Origin: UBA6059 sp040219045
GTDB taxonomy: Bacteria; Bacteroidota; Bacteroidia; Cytophagales; Cyclobacteriaceae
Reading direction: 5' to 3'
Assembly (NCBI GenBank): GCA_965229505.1
Contig: OZ245881.1
Coordinates: forward strand, 5,270,001-5,334,000
DNA: 64,000 nt
Under the pieces are notes generated by a model. It had not been told where the DNA came from, searched no databases, and saw only the letters and a list, made by a program, of their open reading frames with translations. Positions 28,201 through 36,490 of this stretch are shown here, piece by piece. The position numbers were made by a program, and so were the translations under genes. Within the stretch, counting starts at the first letter, position 1; each line of letters opens with the position of its first letter.

Positions 28201-29292
28201 TTATTCTTCAATTAAATCACTATAAAAGCTATAGACATCATCACTTAAGCTATCCAGGCTGAAGTTACTGTCGACAAAGGACTTGGCTTTGTGCGACCTC
28301 TGTTTTAGGTCATCAGGTGATAAGCAAAAGAGCTCATTGACTGCCTTTCTAATACTGTCAGGTTTTGGGTCTATCCTAATCGCTACCTTTTCCTCAAACG
28401 CCTCTGGGAAATTGCAGCCCTCGGTCAATACGGGATAACAACCGTAAGACATAGCCTCTAATACGGCGGTGGGAAAGCCCTCACTGAAGCTTGGAAGAAT
28501 GAAAAAATCCGCTTCGTTTAGAAGTTTCTCCTTCTCAGCACCGTAGGCTGGGCCGGGAATATCAACTGTCAATGTATTGATGTTGGAGGATCTGGACCTC
28601 AATATATCATTAAGTTCATTAAGTTCTCCCTCATCAGGCCCTACTATTTTCAGCTGAGCGTTCTGTATATAAGCCTTTGAATCAAGCCATCCTTTTAAGA
28701 GTGGTACAACTCCTTTTTTCTGGTGAAGGCGAGACATAAAGATGAATTTGTAGGTTGCCTTAGATTTGAGAGGTCGATCGACACTGGCTGAGATTGGTTT
28801 AATGCCATTGCTCAATAAATGTACTTTATCCGGGAAGTACTTTTTGAGGTTGTAGTACTCAGTAAGTCCTACTGCTATATAGGCAGAGGCACCTCCTATT
28901 TTCCGCTTCTCTACCAAATTGTAATAGGGTAATTTCTTCCACCACTTATGCTTCATACTCCATGGCTCCAACATACCATGTGGTATCACTACCCAGCTAA
29001 ATCCTAGCTTCTTTGCAGCAGCACCCCAGAAAGTAGGTTCCTTCCATAGACCATGACTGATGACTATCGTATCCTTAGTAGAGTAGGCGGATAGAGCCTT
29101 TTCGAATTCGTTCGTATCTTCAATAATTCTCCAGGGTACCTCCTTAATAGGATCTGGAATTACCTCATCATTTGGAAACCAGATTTCAGGATCACACCCC
29201 TTCTCTTCCAAATAAGGAAAGAGAGTTGTTACGGTATTCCAAATACCATAATTAATATTCTCTACTGAGTCTACAAGATTAAGAATGCGCAA
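28201..29292 (-). CDS. Glycosyltransferase family 4
   Basis: A 363-residue GT-B enzyme with the acceptor-side signature VVIPHGMLEPWSMKHKWWKK, the donor-side FIFMSRLHQKKGVVPLLKGW and the EX7E segment SFSEGFPTAVLEAMSYGCYP. The PHGML subtype is frequent in capsule and exopolysaccharide loci. It overlaps the polymerase gene by 14 nt. Confidence 0.93.
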   Translation of the reverse strand: MRILNLVDSVENINYGIWNTVTTLFPYLEEKGCDPEIWFPNDEVIPDPIKEVPWRIIEDTNEFEKALSAYSTKDTIVISHGLWKEPTFWGAAAKKLGFSWVVIPHGMLEPWSMKHKWWKKLPYYNLVEKRKIGGASAYIAVGLTEYYNLKKYFPDKVHLLSNGIKPISASVDRPLKSKATYKFIFMSRLHQKKGVVPLLKGWLDSKAYIQNAQLKIVGPDEGELNELNDILRSRSSNINTLTVDIPGPAYGAEKEKLLNEADFFILPSFSEGFPTAVLEAMSYGCYPVLTEGCNFPEAFEEKVAIRIDPKPDSIRKAVNELFCLSPDDLKQRSHKAKSFVDSNFSLDSLSDDVYSFYSDLIEE

Positions 29293-30631
29293 GTCTTGGG
29301 CGTTTGATTTTTACTCGTTTGTAATGATAATTAAAAATCAGATACAACGGTAAGACGGTAAAGCAGAATAACATCACAACTTGAGGTGTGTAACCTCTAC
29401 TGATGATCATATAGATATAGCTAAAGAATACAGCATAGGTGACGATCGCCAGTTTGTTTTCGCGGTGTTTCAGGAACCATTGCCAGACAGACCTAAAAAT
29501 AATGCCCCAAATAAAGTAGCCCACAATTACTCCAGTGTAGCCGAACATCAGATAATACTCGCCGAAATTTAGGACTGCTGCACCCAAGCCATTCCCAACA
29601 AAAATACCATCATACAATCCTTCAATAACTCCGATGTAGTTGCCGGAGGGCTTCCCTGGCCAAATTGCCCTGGGTATAGGCATGACCAGGGTCTGAACTA
29701 TTGGGTCCCATCCAATGTAGAGCTCCTTTTCCTGTACCTCTCTGACCATAAAACCAGTGGTCATAAATACAGCCGATTCACCAAATCCAGACAGAAGTAA
29801 TTCGTAATTATCAAATTCTTGATCGTCAGAGTAGCCAAGGCCAGAGCCATAAGAGCGCGTTTGACCTATAAAGCCCATAATCATGATTCCGACAATGCCT
29901 AGTGTCATAAACAACAGAAGGTTTACTCGCTTATATCTATAGATATAGTAAATCGACAACAAAGTCATACCTAAAGCAATATGCCGCCAGCGGAATCCTT
30001 GTTTTGTATAGACTGCCACAGCAAAAAAGACTAATCCCAAAAGCCATAGTGTTCTTCTTTTTTTGTCCAAGGTGGCAATAAAAAGCAAACCAGATGCTCC
30101 AATCAACAGATTAATACCATTGAGGAGATAACCTCCTAAGGTGCCTTGCGAACCAGAAAAAAGTGAACCCTCCGAAGAATTAACCACCTCAAACTGACTG
30201 GCTAATCCACCTGTCCCGACAAGTGCCACAATACATAGTGATGCGATGATTGTTAGCCTTTTCCAATACTCTAACTCAAACGACTTCCAGTTCAAGTGTT
30301 GATCCTTTTGTAGACTAATCGTTGAGGGTCTCTTTTTAGGCTTCCTAAAATTGAAACCCAATATCACTGAACAAAGTGCTACGAGTGAGATAATCCAACC
30401 ATCTTCGAAATAAGCCCTGTGGTTGATCAGTTTGTAATCAGTCAGACCAAGAGATAAAGTAATAAATGGTCCAACAACCACATAGTATAGGAAAATCAAG
30501 CAAACCATGGTCAAAGGAGACCAGAACCGGATTTTATCTGAATGTTGCCAATTTGAGAGCGGTATGTAAATAAGAACCCCCGTGATAATGAGTAATAGAA
30601 GGAGCTCTTTAGAGGATAGTAGCATAAACAA
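29279..30631 (-). CDS. Wzy-like oligosaccharide repeat-unit polymerase
   Basis: A 450-residue membrane protein with about 11-12 hydrophobic helices and a large periplasmic loop (residues ~250-345, with GQTRSYGSGLGYSDD and MPIPRAIWPGKPSGNYIG). The RAIWPGKP element and the topology are typical of O-antigen or repeat-unit polymerases, which join lipid-linked repeat units in the periplasm. Sequence identity in this class is low, so the call rests on topology and setting. No Wzx-type flippase, its usual partner, is present in the window. Confidence 0.85.
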   Translation of the reverse strand: MFMLLSSKELLLLLIITGVLIYIPLSNWQHSDKIRFWSPLTMVCLIFLYYVVVGPFITLSLGLTDYKLINHRAYFEDGWIISLVALCSVILGFNFRKPKKRPSTISLQKDQHLNWKSFELEYWKRLTIIASLCIVALVGTGGLASQFEVVNSSEGSLFSGSQGTLGGYLLNGINLLIGASGLLFIATLDKKRRTLWLLGLVFFAVAVYTKQGFRWRHIALGMTLLSIYYIYRYKRVNLLLFMTLGIVGIMIMGFIGQTRSYGSGLGYSDDQEFDNYELLLSGFGESAVFMTTGFMVREVQEKELYIGWDPIVQTLVMPIPRAIWPGKPSGNYIGVIEGLYDGIFVGNGLGAAVLNFGEYYLMFGYTGVIVGYFIWGIIFRSVWQWFLKHRENKLAIVTYAVFFSYIYMIISRGYTPQVVMLFCFTVLPLYLIFNYHYKRVKIKRPRLAHS

Positions 30632-31753
30632 CTAAGATACCAACACTTTCATTTTGTTAGCCCAATCCATACAGCTAAAAGTGGATATTGATCGTAGTTG
30701 ACAGTCTATTAAAACTGATCTGTGAGCATCACTAAGGTTATAGAGCCGGTCGATGACTTTCGCCATGTCAGCCGCATTATATGGATCAAAAATATACTCT
30801 TCCGCGATCTCGAGATCGGTAACGCACCCGCAATATTCGGATACGGCAACAGGTGTACCAGCAGCCATCGCCTCATTCACTACAAGACCCCAAGGTTCGA
30901 AGGTGCTCGGCAATACCATCCCCCAGGCTTTTTGATAAAGCACTGGCAACTCATTATACTTCTTCCAGCCACTCAATTCAATAGATCTATCCGTTCCTAT
31001 TAAGGTTTGCAGTTCTTCCCGCTGAGGCCCGTCTCCTACCAAAATCAACTTCCATTTCCCGTAGGAAGCACTTAGCCTGAATGCTTCGATAAGTCTACGC
31101 AGGTTCTTCTCTTCACTGTAACGTGCAACACAAAGCAAGTACTTATTCTTTTCCCGAACTCTCTTCATGTCATGCCGAAAATGCACATTGTCAATGACCG
31201 AATAGCCGACAGCAATCTTTGAAACTGGCTGTCCTAGACGTTCTGAAAAGTAATCATATGCTCGCCTGCCTGAGACAAAAAACCTATTCACGGAAAACCT
31301 CAATAGCCATTTCTTTAACACATCTTTAACCGCGTTGCTCCTGTACCAGGATTCAGCAAAAAAAATGGTCTGCAAACCAAAAATCCTATTCAACAATAGA
31401 AATATGAAATAGGAAGGTTGAGCATATCCAGGCTGGGCAACCACTTTGATATCATACTGCTTGATGATAGTCCTGTATTGATTGATCCGACCAATTAGAT
31501 CGGCCTCCTCAACCGTTTTTTTAGAAAGTAAATGATGCCTTATGCCAGATACTGGAAGTTGACTCCATTGATAAAGGCTATCTCCACTGCCGAATTCAGC
31601 CACATGAATATCACCTATCTCATATACATTCTTCAAAGCGGCTATTCTCGCCCAGTGGTATTCACCCAGCCTGTCCCAAATGATCAGTATATTCCTATTC
31701 TCACCCAACAAGTTTGGTTGGTTTGAGCATTTAGCTTCATGGTTTACCACCAA
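30632..31753 (-). CDS. Glycosyltransferase family 4
   Basis: A 373-residue GT-B enzyme. The donor domain has YLLCVARYSEEKNLRRLIEA and GDGPQREEL; the signature is FEPWGLVVNEAMAAGTPVAV. It follows directly on the stop of the upstream gene (17-nt overlap) and touches the polymerase gene. It acts on the cytoplasmic, lipid-linked intermediate. Confidence 0.93.
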   Translation of the reverse strand: MVVNHEAKCSNQPNLLGENRNILIIWDRLGEYHWARIAALKNVYEIGDIHVAEFGSGDSLYQWSQLPVSGIRHHLLSKKTVEEADLIGRINQYRTIIKQYDIKVVAQPGYAQPSYFIFLLLNRIFGLQTIFFAESWYRSNAVKDVLKKWLLRFSVNRFFVSGRRAYDYFSERLGQPVSKIAVGYSVIDNVHFRHDMKRVREKNKYLLCVARYSEEKNLRRLIEAFRLSASYGKWKLILVGDGPQREELQTLIGTDRSIELSGWKKYNELPVLYQKAWGMVLPSTFEPWGLVVNEAMAAGTPVAVSEYCGCVTDLEIAEEYIFDPYNAADMAKVIDRLYNLSDAHRSVLIDCQLRSISTFSCMDWANKMKVLVS

Positions 31754-32969
31754 GTTCCTTTAGTAGGCTGCCGAGTCTTGACTGATAGGCAACCCATGAA
31801 TACTGCATTGCAGATGTCCTTGCTTTTCTCCTCATTTCCATCAGGGATGGTTCGTCCAGCTCAACTAGCTGCTGAATCGCCAACACGATCGATTCAACAT
31901 CTCTGACCGGGACAATAAAACCATTCTGGCCATGATCGATGAGCTCTGGCCCTACAGAATGCTCCGTCGTAATCACTGGCACCCCTGCGGCCATAGCCTC
32001 TATTATCACCAATCCAAATCCTTCAAATAGGGTGGGAAGAACCAGCGCATCATAGTTGGAATAACGATCAAAAAGCTGCTGCTGGGATACTGCCGGCAAT
32101 AGGTTGACACGTGAGGCATATTTTTTAAAGCCCTTTCCACTACCGTGAATAAATCCGATGATATCCAATTCCACCTCATCCTTTGAGAACTGACTCAAGG
32201 CCTCTAGTAAATAGTAAATTCCTTTTCGCTGAGTCACCCTACCTGTGTAGAGCAGTTTGAGCGGTCTGTTGTCAATGCGCTCAAAGCGAGACTCATTATA
32301 GTGTATCTGCTCACTATCAAAACCCAATGGCAGCAACTTCACCTTTTCTTTGGACAGACCACTATCAATCAAGGTTCGACGACTAAACTCAGAAGCTGCA
32401 ACCACTTGATCTGCAACCCCCGGCTCCACCAGTAGCCGCTGATAATAACTACCAGGAAACTTCAGATGATCAAAGCTATCCGCCCAATCTGGCAGTAACT
32501 CACACTCTTCTCCAAGGATGCGTTCTGCCGTGGGTAAATGCCCGGTTGCCATTTCGCAGATGGTCAGTTTTCCATGTTTTTTGGCACTTTCCAGGCTGAG
32601 TAGTGAACTACCCTGAAAACCCCAATACATCTCGGCTGCATACTTGCCCATCCGTTTGGATAAATAAGTGTCAAAAGCTACATCCCGATCATACACGGCC
32701 TGTTGGGTCCTTTCCCCTGATCCGTAGAGACGTGCGTAGATAAGCTCTTTGAGTTCGAAACGCCAGTTTGCCTCCACCTTATCTCCACCCAAACCTTTAA
32801 TAAATCGACGTGACCAGAAATGTTCATTGCTATCAGTCAACCAACCCTGGAGACTCCTGTTGCCAATATATGAACTGGTCACGAACTTCTCCAATGAGCC
32901 CAGATCGTTCAATGCTTTTGCAACATGATAGCTATGCTGCTTACCAGAATGAGCCAGTAAGACACTCAA
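31737..32969 (-). CDS. Glycosyltransferase family 4
   Basis: A GT-B enzyme of about 410 residues. I chose the TTG at 32969, whose TTGA overlaps the stop of the upstream gene; an ATG at 33020 would give 17 extra residues and a 55-nt overlap. Motifs: LLAHSGKQHSYHVAKALNDL (acceptor side), LLYTGRVTQRKGIYYLLEAL (donor side) and FEGFGLVIIEAMAAGVPVIT. Acceptor and sugar unknown. Confidence 0.91.
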   Translation of the reverse strand: MSVLLAHSGKQHSYHVAKALNDLGSLEKFVTSSYIGNRSLQGWLTDSNEHFWSRRFIKGLGGDKVEANWRFELKELIYARLYGSGERTQQAVYDRDVAFDTYLSKRMGKYAAEMYWGFQGSSLLSLESAKKHGKLTICEMATGHLPTAERILGEECELLPDWADSFDHLKFPGSYYQRLLVEPGVADQVVAASEFSRRTLIDSGLSKEKVKLLPLGFDSEQIHYNESRFERIDNRPLKLLYTGRVTQRKGIYYLLEALSQFSKDEVELDIIGFIHGSGKGFKKYASRVNLLPAVSQQQLFDRYSNYDALVLPTLFEGFGLVIIEAMAAGVPVITTEHSVGPELIDHGQNGFIVPVRDVESIVLAIQQLVELDEPSLMEMRRKARTSAMQYSWVAYQSRLGSLLKELGGKP

Positions 32970-34117
32970 CCTTGATGCTCGTTTAATGCGGTGATCACCT
33001 GATTTACCTGATGGTCCCAAGATGCATAATCAAGGTAGCCGCTCCAATCGGCCACAGGTGCTTCTAGCAATTCGTTTAAACCTTGATGGGCAGCTTCAAA
33101 ATCATCAGGTGTTACCAGTTTCCCTATTCCAAATTGTTCAGCCTTTTGAGCCATCGCACTATTTCCCTTTGAGATGATCACTTTTTTCTGATAAGGAGCA
33201 ATGGTGTTGAAAATAGCGCTTTGTGACTGAAAAGTGCGACTGTAATTGAGCCATATGACATCCGATACTGTGATGCAAGCTGACATCTCTGCAAAGGTTA
33301 GAAAACGGTCAATCATAATCACTTGTTCAGCTACATCAAGCTCAGTAGCATAGGCTATTAGTTCATCCGATGATTCGCCACTATGGGCAGGCTGACCCGC
33401 AATCAACAGCTTCAATGACCCCATTGCTGGTAAGAGCGAAATAGCCAATCGATAGTTCTTTTCACTTCGTATCGCCCCGAGTATCAACATTAAATCAGCA
33501 TTGCCTTTTTTTTCTGTCAAGGAGGCGAGCAACGCATTGTCTGGTTCTGGAAGATCGTAAATACCATGAGGTACATTGAGGTATTTCGTAGTTCCCTGTC
33601 GGTAATAGCTTTTTTCCGGTAGGACATCATGATATAAACCAAACTGCATCAACGTCAGCATATGGCGCATGCACCAGGCAGAAATCATTTTAGAAGGGGG
33701 ATAGGCATCACGATCCGGATCATGAAGGAATACAGCATAATGATGTTGAGGAGCAAACCTACGAAACAACCCTACCCATAAAAATGAGGTGAGCTGCTCA
33801 AAATCATTGAAAAGGATCAACGAACCAGGCAAACTGCGAGCATAAAAAAAAAAGCGGATAGGGTTCGCCAATTGACGCCAAAGAAAATGAAGTTTGGTGA
33901 AGTTACGAGGTTGATCTGACATGAGTGTTTTGGATACCCTATCCAGCACCCTATCCAGCTTTACTGAAGCATTCCTGGGTAGCATCAATGTGCATGTCCC
34001 TACCCTCTGATCCCTTTGATATGCTTTGTGGAGTTCAATAGCGTAGCTATAACATCCACCAAAAGAACTTGACTCGTAAATAATGACATTTACTTTTTGA
34101 TCATTCATCCAACACAA
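32966..34117 (-). CDS. Glycosyltransferase, GT-B type
   Basis: A 383-residue GT-B-like protein. N-terminal VNVIIYESSSFGGCYSYAIE matches the glycine-loop start of these enzymes; the C-terminal half has LMLILGAIRSEKNYRLAISL and a degenerate nucleotide-sugar site. It is the first gene after a spacer of about 400 nt with a strong hairpin, so it probably begins a separate transcription unit. Confidence 0.82.
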   Translation of the reverse strand: MCWMNDQKVNVIIYESSSFGGCYSYAIELHKAYQRDQRVGTCTLMLPRNASVKLDRVLDRVSKTLMSDQPRNFTKLHFLWRQLANPIRFFFYARSLPGSLILFNDFEQLTSFLWVGLFRRFAPQHHYAVFLHDPDRDAYPPSKMISAWCMRHMLTLMQFGLYHDVLPEKSYYRQGTTKYLNVPHGIYDLPEPDNALLASLTEKKGNADLMLILGAIRSEKNYRLAISLLPAMGSLKLLIAGQPAHSGESSDELIAYATELDVAEQVIMIDRFLTFAEMSACITVSDVIWLNYSRTFQSQSAIFNTIAPYQKKVIISKGNSAMAQKAEQFGIGKLVTPDDFEAAHQGLNELLEAPVADWSGYLDYASWDHQVNQVITALNEHQG

Positions 34118-34524
34118 CTCCTGGCATCAAGCTTAAACTCCTTTCTGCATACGCTCTCAATAAGATAAATACCTGAAGTAGAGAATCGTCATTTCGGAAT
34201 TTTTAAGCCTATATTCTATTAAGGCTTAAAAATATTCGCAATCTAAAATATCTGACTTCAACGCTCGATTTGCGCCAAGGTCAATGTCCTTTCAAATCTT
34301 CTAAGAGTTTTGATGGCCAGTCCGAACCTCCCCGTAACCCCCTCATCCAATTTGGGATTGCTCCTATTTTGGGACTTATTATCCTTTACCGTGGTTTTCA
34401 CCAACAACTTCAACTTCAATGATTTATCCTTCAAATTGATCCATCACTGATCATCAATTTACGCCTCATGAATCGGTAGATGTGTCCCCTTGAGGGGACT
34501 ATAGGGGTGTTATTGAAACTCTTA
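34118..34524. other. 407-nt spacer with hairpin and inverted repeats, no gene
   Basis: No convincing coding frame was found. The stretch holds a 12-bp inverted repeat at 34199-34233 and a short CCCCTTGAGGGG palindrome near 34488. A promoter for the 34117 gene is expected in the last ~80 nt, but I cannot point to a clear motif. Confidence 0.6.
34199..34233. terminator. Perfect 12-bp inverted repeat, likely bidirectional terminator
   Basis: ATTTTTAAGCCT pairs perfectly with AGGCTTAAAAAT over an 11-nt loop. The outer A/T runs make a T-tract on either strand. It splits the long minus-strand glycan array between the genes at 34525 and 32966. Confidence 0.7.
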
Positions 34525-35556
34525 TCACAATACACCCTTCAACCATTTCCTTCCCTCCTTCACTTCCTTACTCGCAAACAGCCAACCCTTGATATACCCC
34601 TTGAGATAAAACCATCGGGATATCTCAATCAAATAAAGGCTATTAACAAAGTCCTTAAAATTAAGGTCAAGCTCCTTTTTCAACCCCTGATAATTCCTCC
34701 ACGAATTGCGATAGCTTCGCAAACCAAAACTCAGCGGTATGAACAATAAGACACGCAATAACACCCATTGAGGCCAAACAAAAGGAAGCAGAAGTAGATT
34801 GAAGAAAAACAAATACCGGGTTGATGTTTCTATAACATGTGACAAAAAATTCCTGAAGTTAATACCACTCTCTCCATCTCCCAGCCCATACCGGAAAGCC
34901 TCCCTGGCAAACTGTGGATAGGTCTTATGACGCCCCCATTGGACGTAGGGGAGATCAACTAACTGATACCGAAACCCTTTATATTTGAGCCTCCGCCAGA
35001 AGATAGTATCATCAGCAGCAAGGGTCAGCCACTCTTCATAGCCACCCAATTGCTCCCATATTGTTTTCCGATAGGCAATGGAACGACTTGACGCAGTAAA
35101 ATGCTGATCCATTTTAACCGGATAGCCATTTTGCAGTATCATATCTGCCACGGCAGCATTACTTTCTTGTTCATAAGTACTTGCGACAAAAGCGCCAGCT
35201 ACCACATCTATTTTTTGGTTGTCAAAATGTTCTGCTAACGACTTGATCCAGTCTTGATGGTAAGTGCACCCAAAATCTGTCGAGAGGATCCAATCATATT
35301 CCGCTTTGGTGATGGCCAGATTCCGCCCCTCAGCCACATTACAGTTTTCACTTACCAGAATATGAATAGATAGTGCAGATCTATCTCTCCACTCAATTAG
35401 CGCTTCCAATGTACCATCACCAGAACCTGCATCTGTAATAATCACTTCATCAGGTAGCTCGGTCTGGTGTTCTATCCCTTCAATCCACTCCCCCAATCTG
35501 GCCGCCTCATTAAAAACTGTCGAAACCAATGAAAACTTTATCCCCTTAAAAGCCAT
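34525..35556 (-). CDS. Glycosyltransferase family 2 with C-terminal membrane segments
   Basis: A 343-residue GT2 enzyme. SLVSTVFNEAARLGEWIEGI opens the GT-A fold, ITDAGSGDGTLEALIEW is the acidic nucleotide site and ILSTDFGCTYHQDW contains the metal-binding region. After residue ~245 two hydrophobic helices follow (YLFFFNLLLLPFVW and LLRVLLFIPLSFGL), so it is membrane attached. Repeat-rich spacers lie on both sides. Confidence 0.9.
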   Translation of the reverse strand: MAFKGIKFSLVSTVFNEAARLGEWIEGIEHQTELPDEVIITDAGSGDGTLEALIEWRDRSALSIHILVSENCNVAEGRNLAITKAEYDWILSTDFGCTYHQDWIKSLAEHFDNQKIDVVAGAFVASTYEQESNAAVADMILQNGYPVKMDQHFTASSRSIAYRKTIWEQLGGYEEWLTLAADDTIFWRRLKYKGFRYQLVDLPYVQWGRHKTYPQFAREAFRYGLGDGESGINFRNFLSHVIETSTRYLFFFNLLLLPFVWPQWVLLRVLLFIPLSFGLRSYRNSWRNYQGLKKELDLNFKDFVNSLYLIEISRWFYLKGYIKGWLFASKEVKEGRKWLKGVL

Positions 35557-35569
35557 TCACTCCTTTTCC

Positions 35570-35720
35570 GTCATTGCGATACCCGCTAAAGCGGGAGAAG
35601 CAATCTTAATATGCCATTGCGCTCTACATCTTTCATCAACTCAACCCTCCAACTGTCTGAACCATCCGATCCCGATCTCGATAACTATCGGGACTATCGG
35701 GATCTGTATCCAATCATCCA
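35570..35720. repeat. Repeat island with REP-like hairpins
   Basis: A tight hairpin CCCGCT/AGCGGG at 35582-35595 sits inside a TCATTGCGA...GAAGCAATCT context that recalls widespread REP-like elements of the phylum. A 9-bp inverted repeat GATCCCGAT/ATCGGGATC lies at 35668-35704, next to a few TCCGA-type units. Related GGGATC pieces occur at about 57780-57800. Confidence 0.6.
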
Positions 35721-35721
35721 A

Positions 35722-36201
35722 TCACAATAAATTGAACTGCTTCAAAACCTCTTTGAGCTTATCATCGCTTTTGCCTAATTCCTTAAGTGCTTCGAGAAGT
35801 TGGTTTAGTCGGGTAACGTCTTTGGAGAGTTTTTGAGTGTCTTCGAGCACAGGTCGCATGGCCTGCTTGCGGTCCCAAATTGCAAAACTGATCGTAGTAA
35901 CGAACATTGTAACAAAGGCGGCTAATATGCCAAGAATAAGGTTGAACTGCTGGTCAAGGCGGCTGTTAATATCTTCAAAACGTTTGTCCACGGCCTCAAA
36001 ACGCTTGTCAACAGCCATAAAGCGAGTATCCATTTGCTGTTGCATAGCTTCGAAGCGGACATCCATTTGCTTCTGCATCTCCTCTATCTTGGTCTCCAGT
36101 CGAATCAGCCGCTCTCTGTCCTCTTGGGTAAACGTATTTTGTGCCTGAGCTACGAACCCAACCAACATCAGTAGTACCAAAAAAATACCTCGCGCCTTCA
36201 T
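35722..36201 (-). CDS. Small secreted or membrane coiled-coil protein
   Basis: A 159-residue protein with a signal-like N terminus (MKARGIFLVLLMLVGFVAQA), a heptad-type coiled coil with repeated FEAMQQQMDTRF/FEAVDKRFED units (residues ~35-85), one membrane helix (LILGILAAFVTMFVTTISFA, about 88-108) and a charged tail. The repeated DKRFEAVDKRFED pattern resembles Bdr- or phage-like coiled-coil proteins widespread in bacteria. No enzymatic function is visible. It stands between two repeat islands and may not belong to the glycan pathway. Confidence 0.75.
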   Translation of the reverse strand: MKARGIFLVLLMLVGFVAQAQNTFTQEDRERLIRLETKIEEMQKQMDVRFEAMQQQMDTRFMAVDKRFEAVDKRFEDINSRLDQQFNLILGILAAFVTMFVTTISFAIWDRKQAMRPVLEDTQKLSKDVTRLNQLLEALKELGKSDDKLKEVLKQFNLL

Positions 36202-36299
36202 TGGTATAAATATACGGAGAAATTCAATTGTTGATAAGCCAGGTAACTAAGATTCAGCAACAAGAATAAAAACATAGAACGTATAACATCACCTAAGAA

Positions 36300-36490
36300 A
36301 CTGAACCATCCGAGTGTCCTAACCGTCTGAATATCCGAACCATCCGACTGTCTGAAAGTCCGAATATCCGAAAGTCCGAACATCCGAGTATCCGAATGTC
36401 CTATCATCCTATCATCCTAGTGTCCGAACCGTCCGAGTGTCCAAAAGTCCGAGTGTCCGAAAGTCCGAGTGTCCGAACCATCCGATTATC
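36300..36490. repeat. Island of degenerate 8-bp repeats (TCCGARTG-like)
   Basis: About 20 imperfect copies of an 8-bp unit such as TCCGAGTG, TCCGAAAG or TCCGAATA follow each other with few gaps. Translation gives an 8-residue period (SDTRMFGL, SDIRTFRQ), which explains a spurious 69-codon frame at 36198-36407. The island runs into the stop codon of the flavoprotein gene. Confidence 0.85.

Noticed and set aside
34483..34510. CCCCTTGAGGGG palindrome as an operator
   Set aside because: A similar palindrome occurs in the repeat island at 58.46 kb; it looks like a dispersed repeat, not a specific site.
36198..36407. Open frame of 69 codons upstream of the coiled-coil gene
   Set aside because: Its first half is translated 8-bp repeat DNA (SDTRMFGL, SDIRTFRQ) and the rest has no family features.
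36300..36490. CRISPR array
   Set aside because: Units are 8 bp, degenerate and contiguous, without spacers or cas genes.
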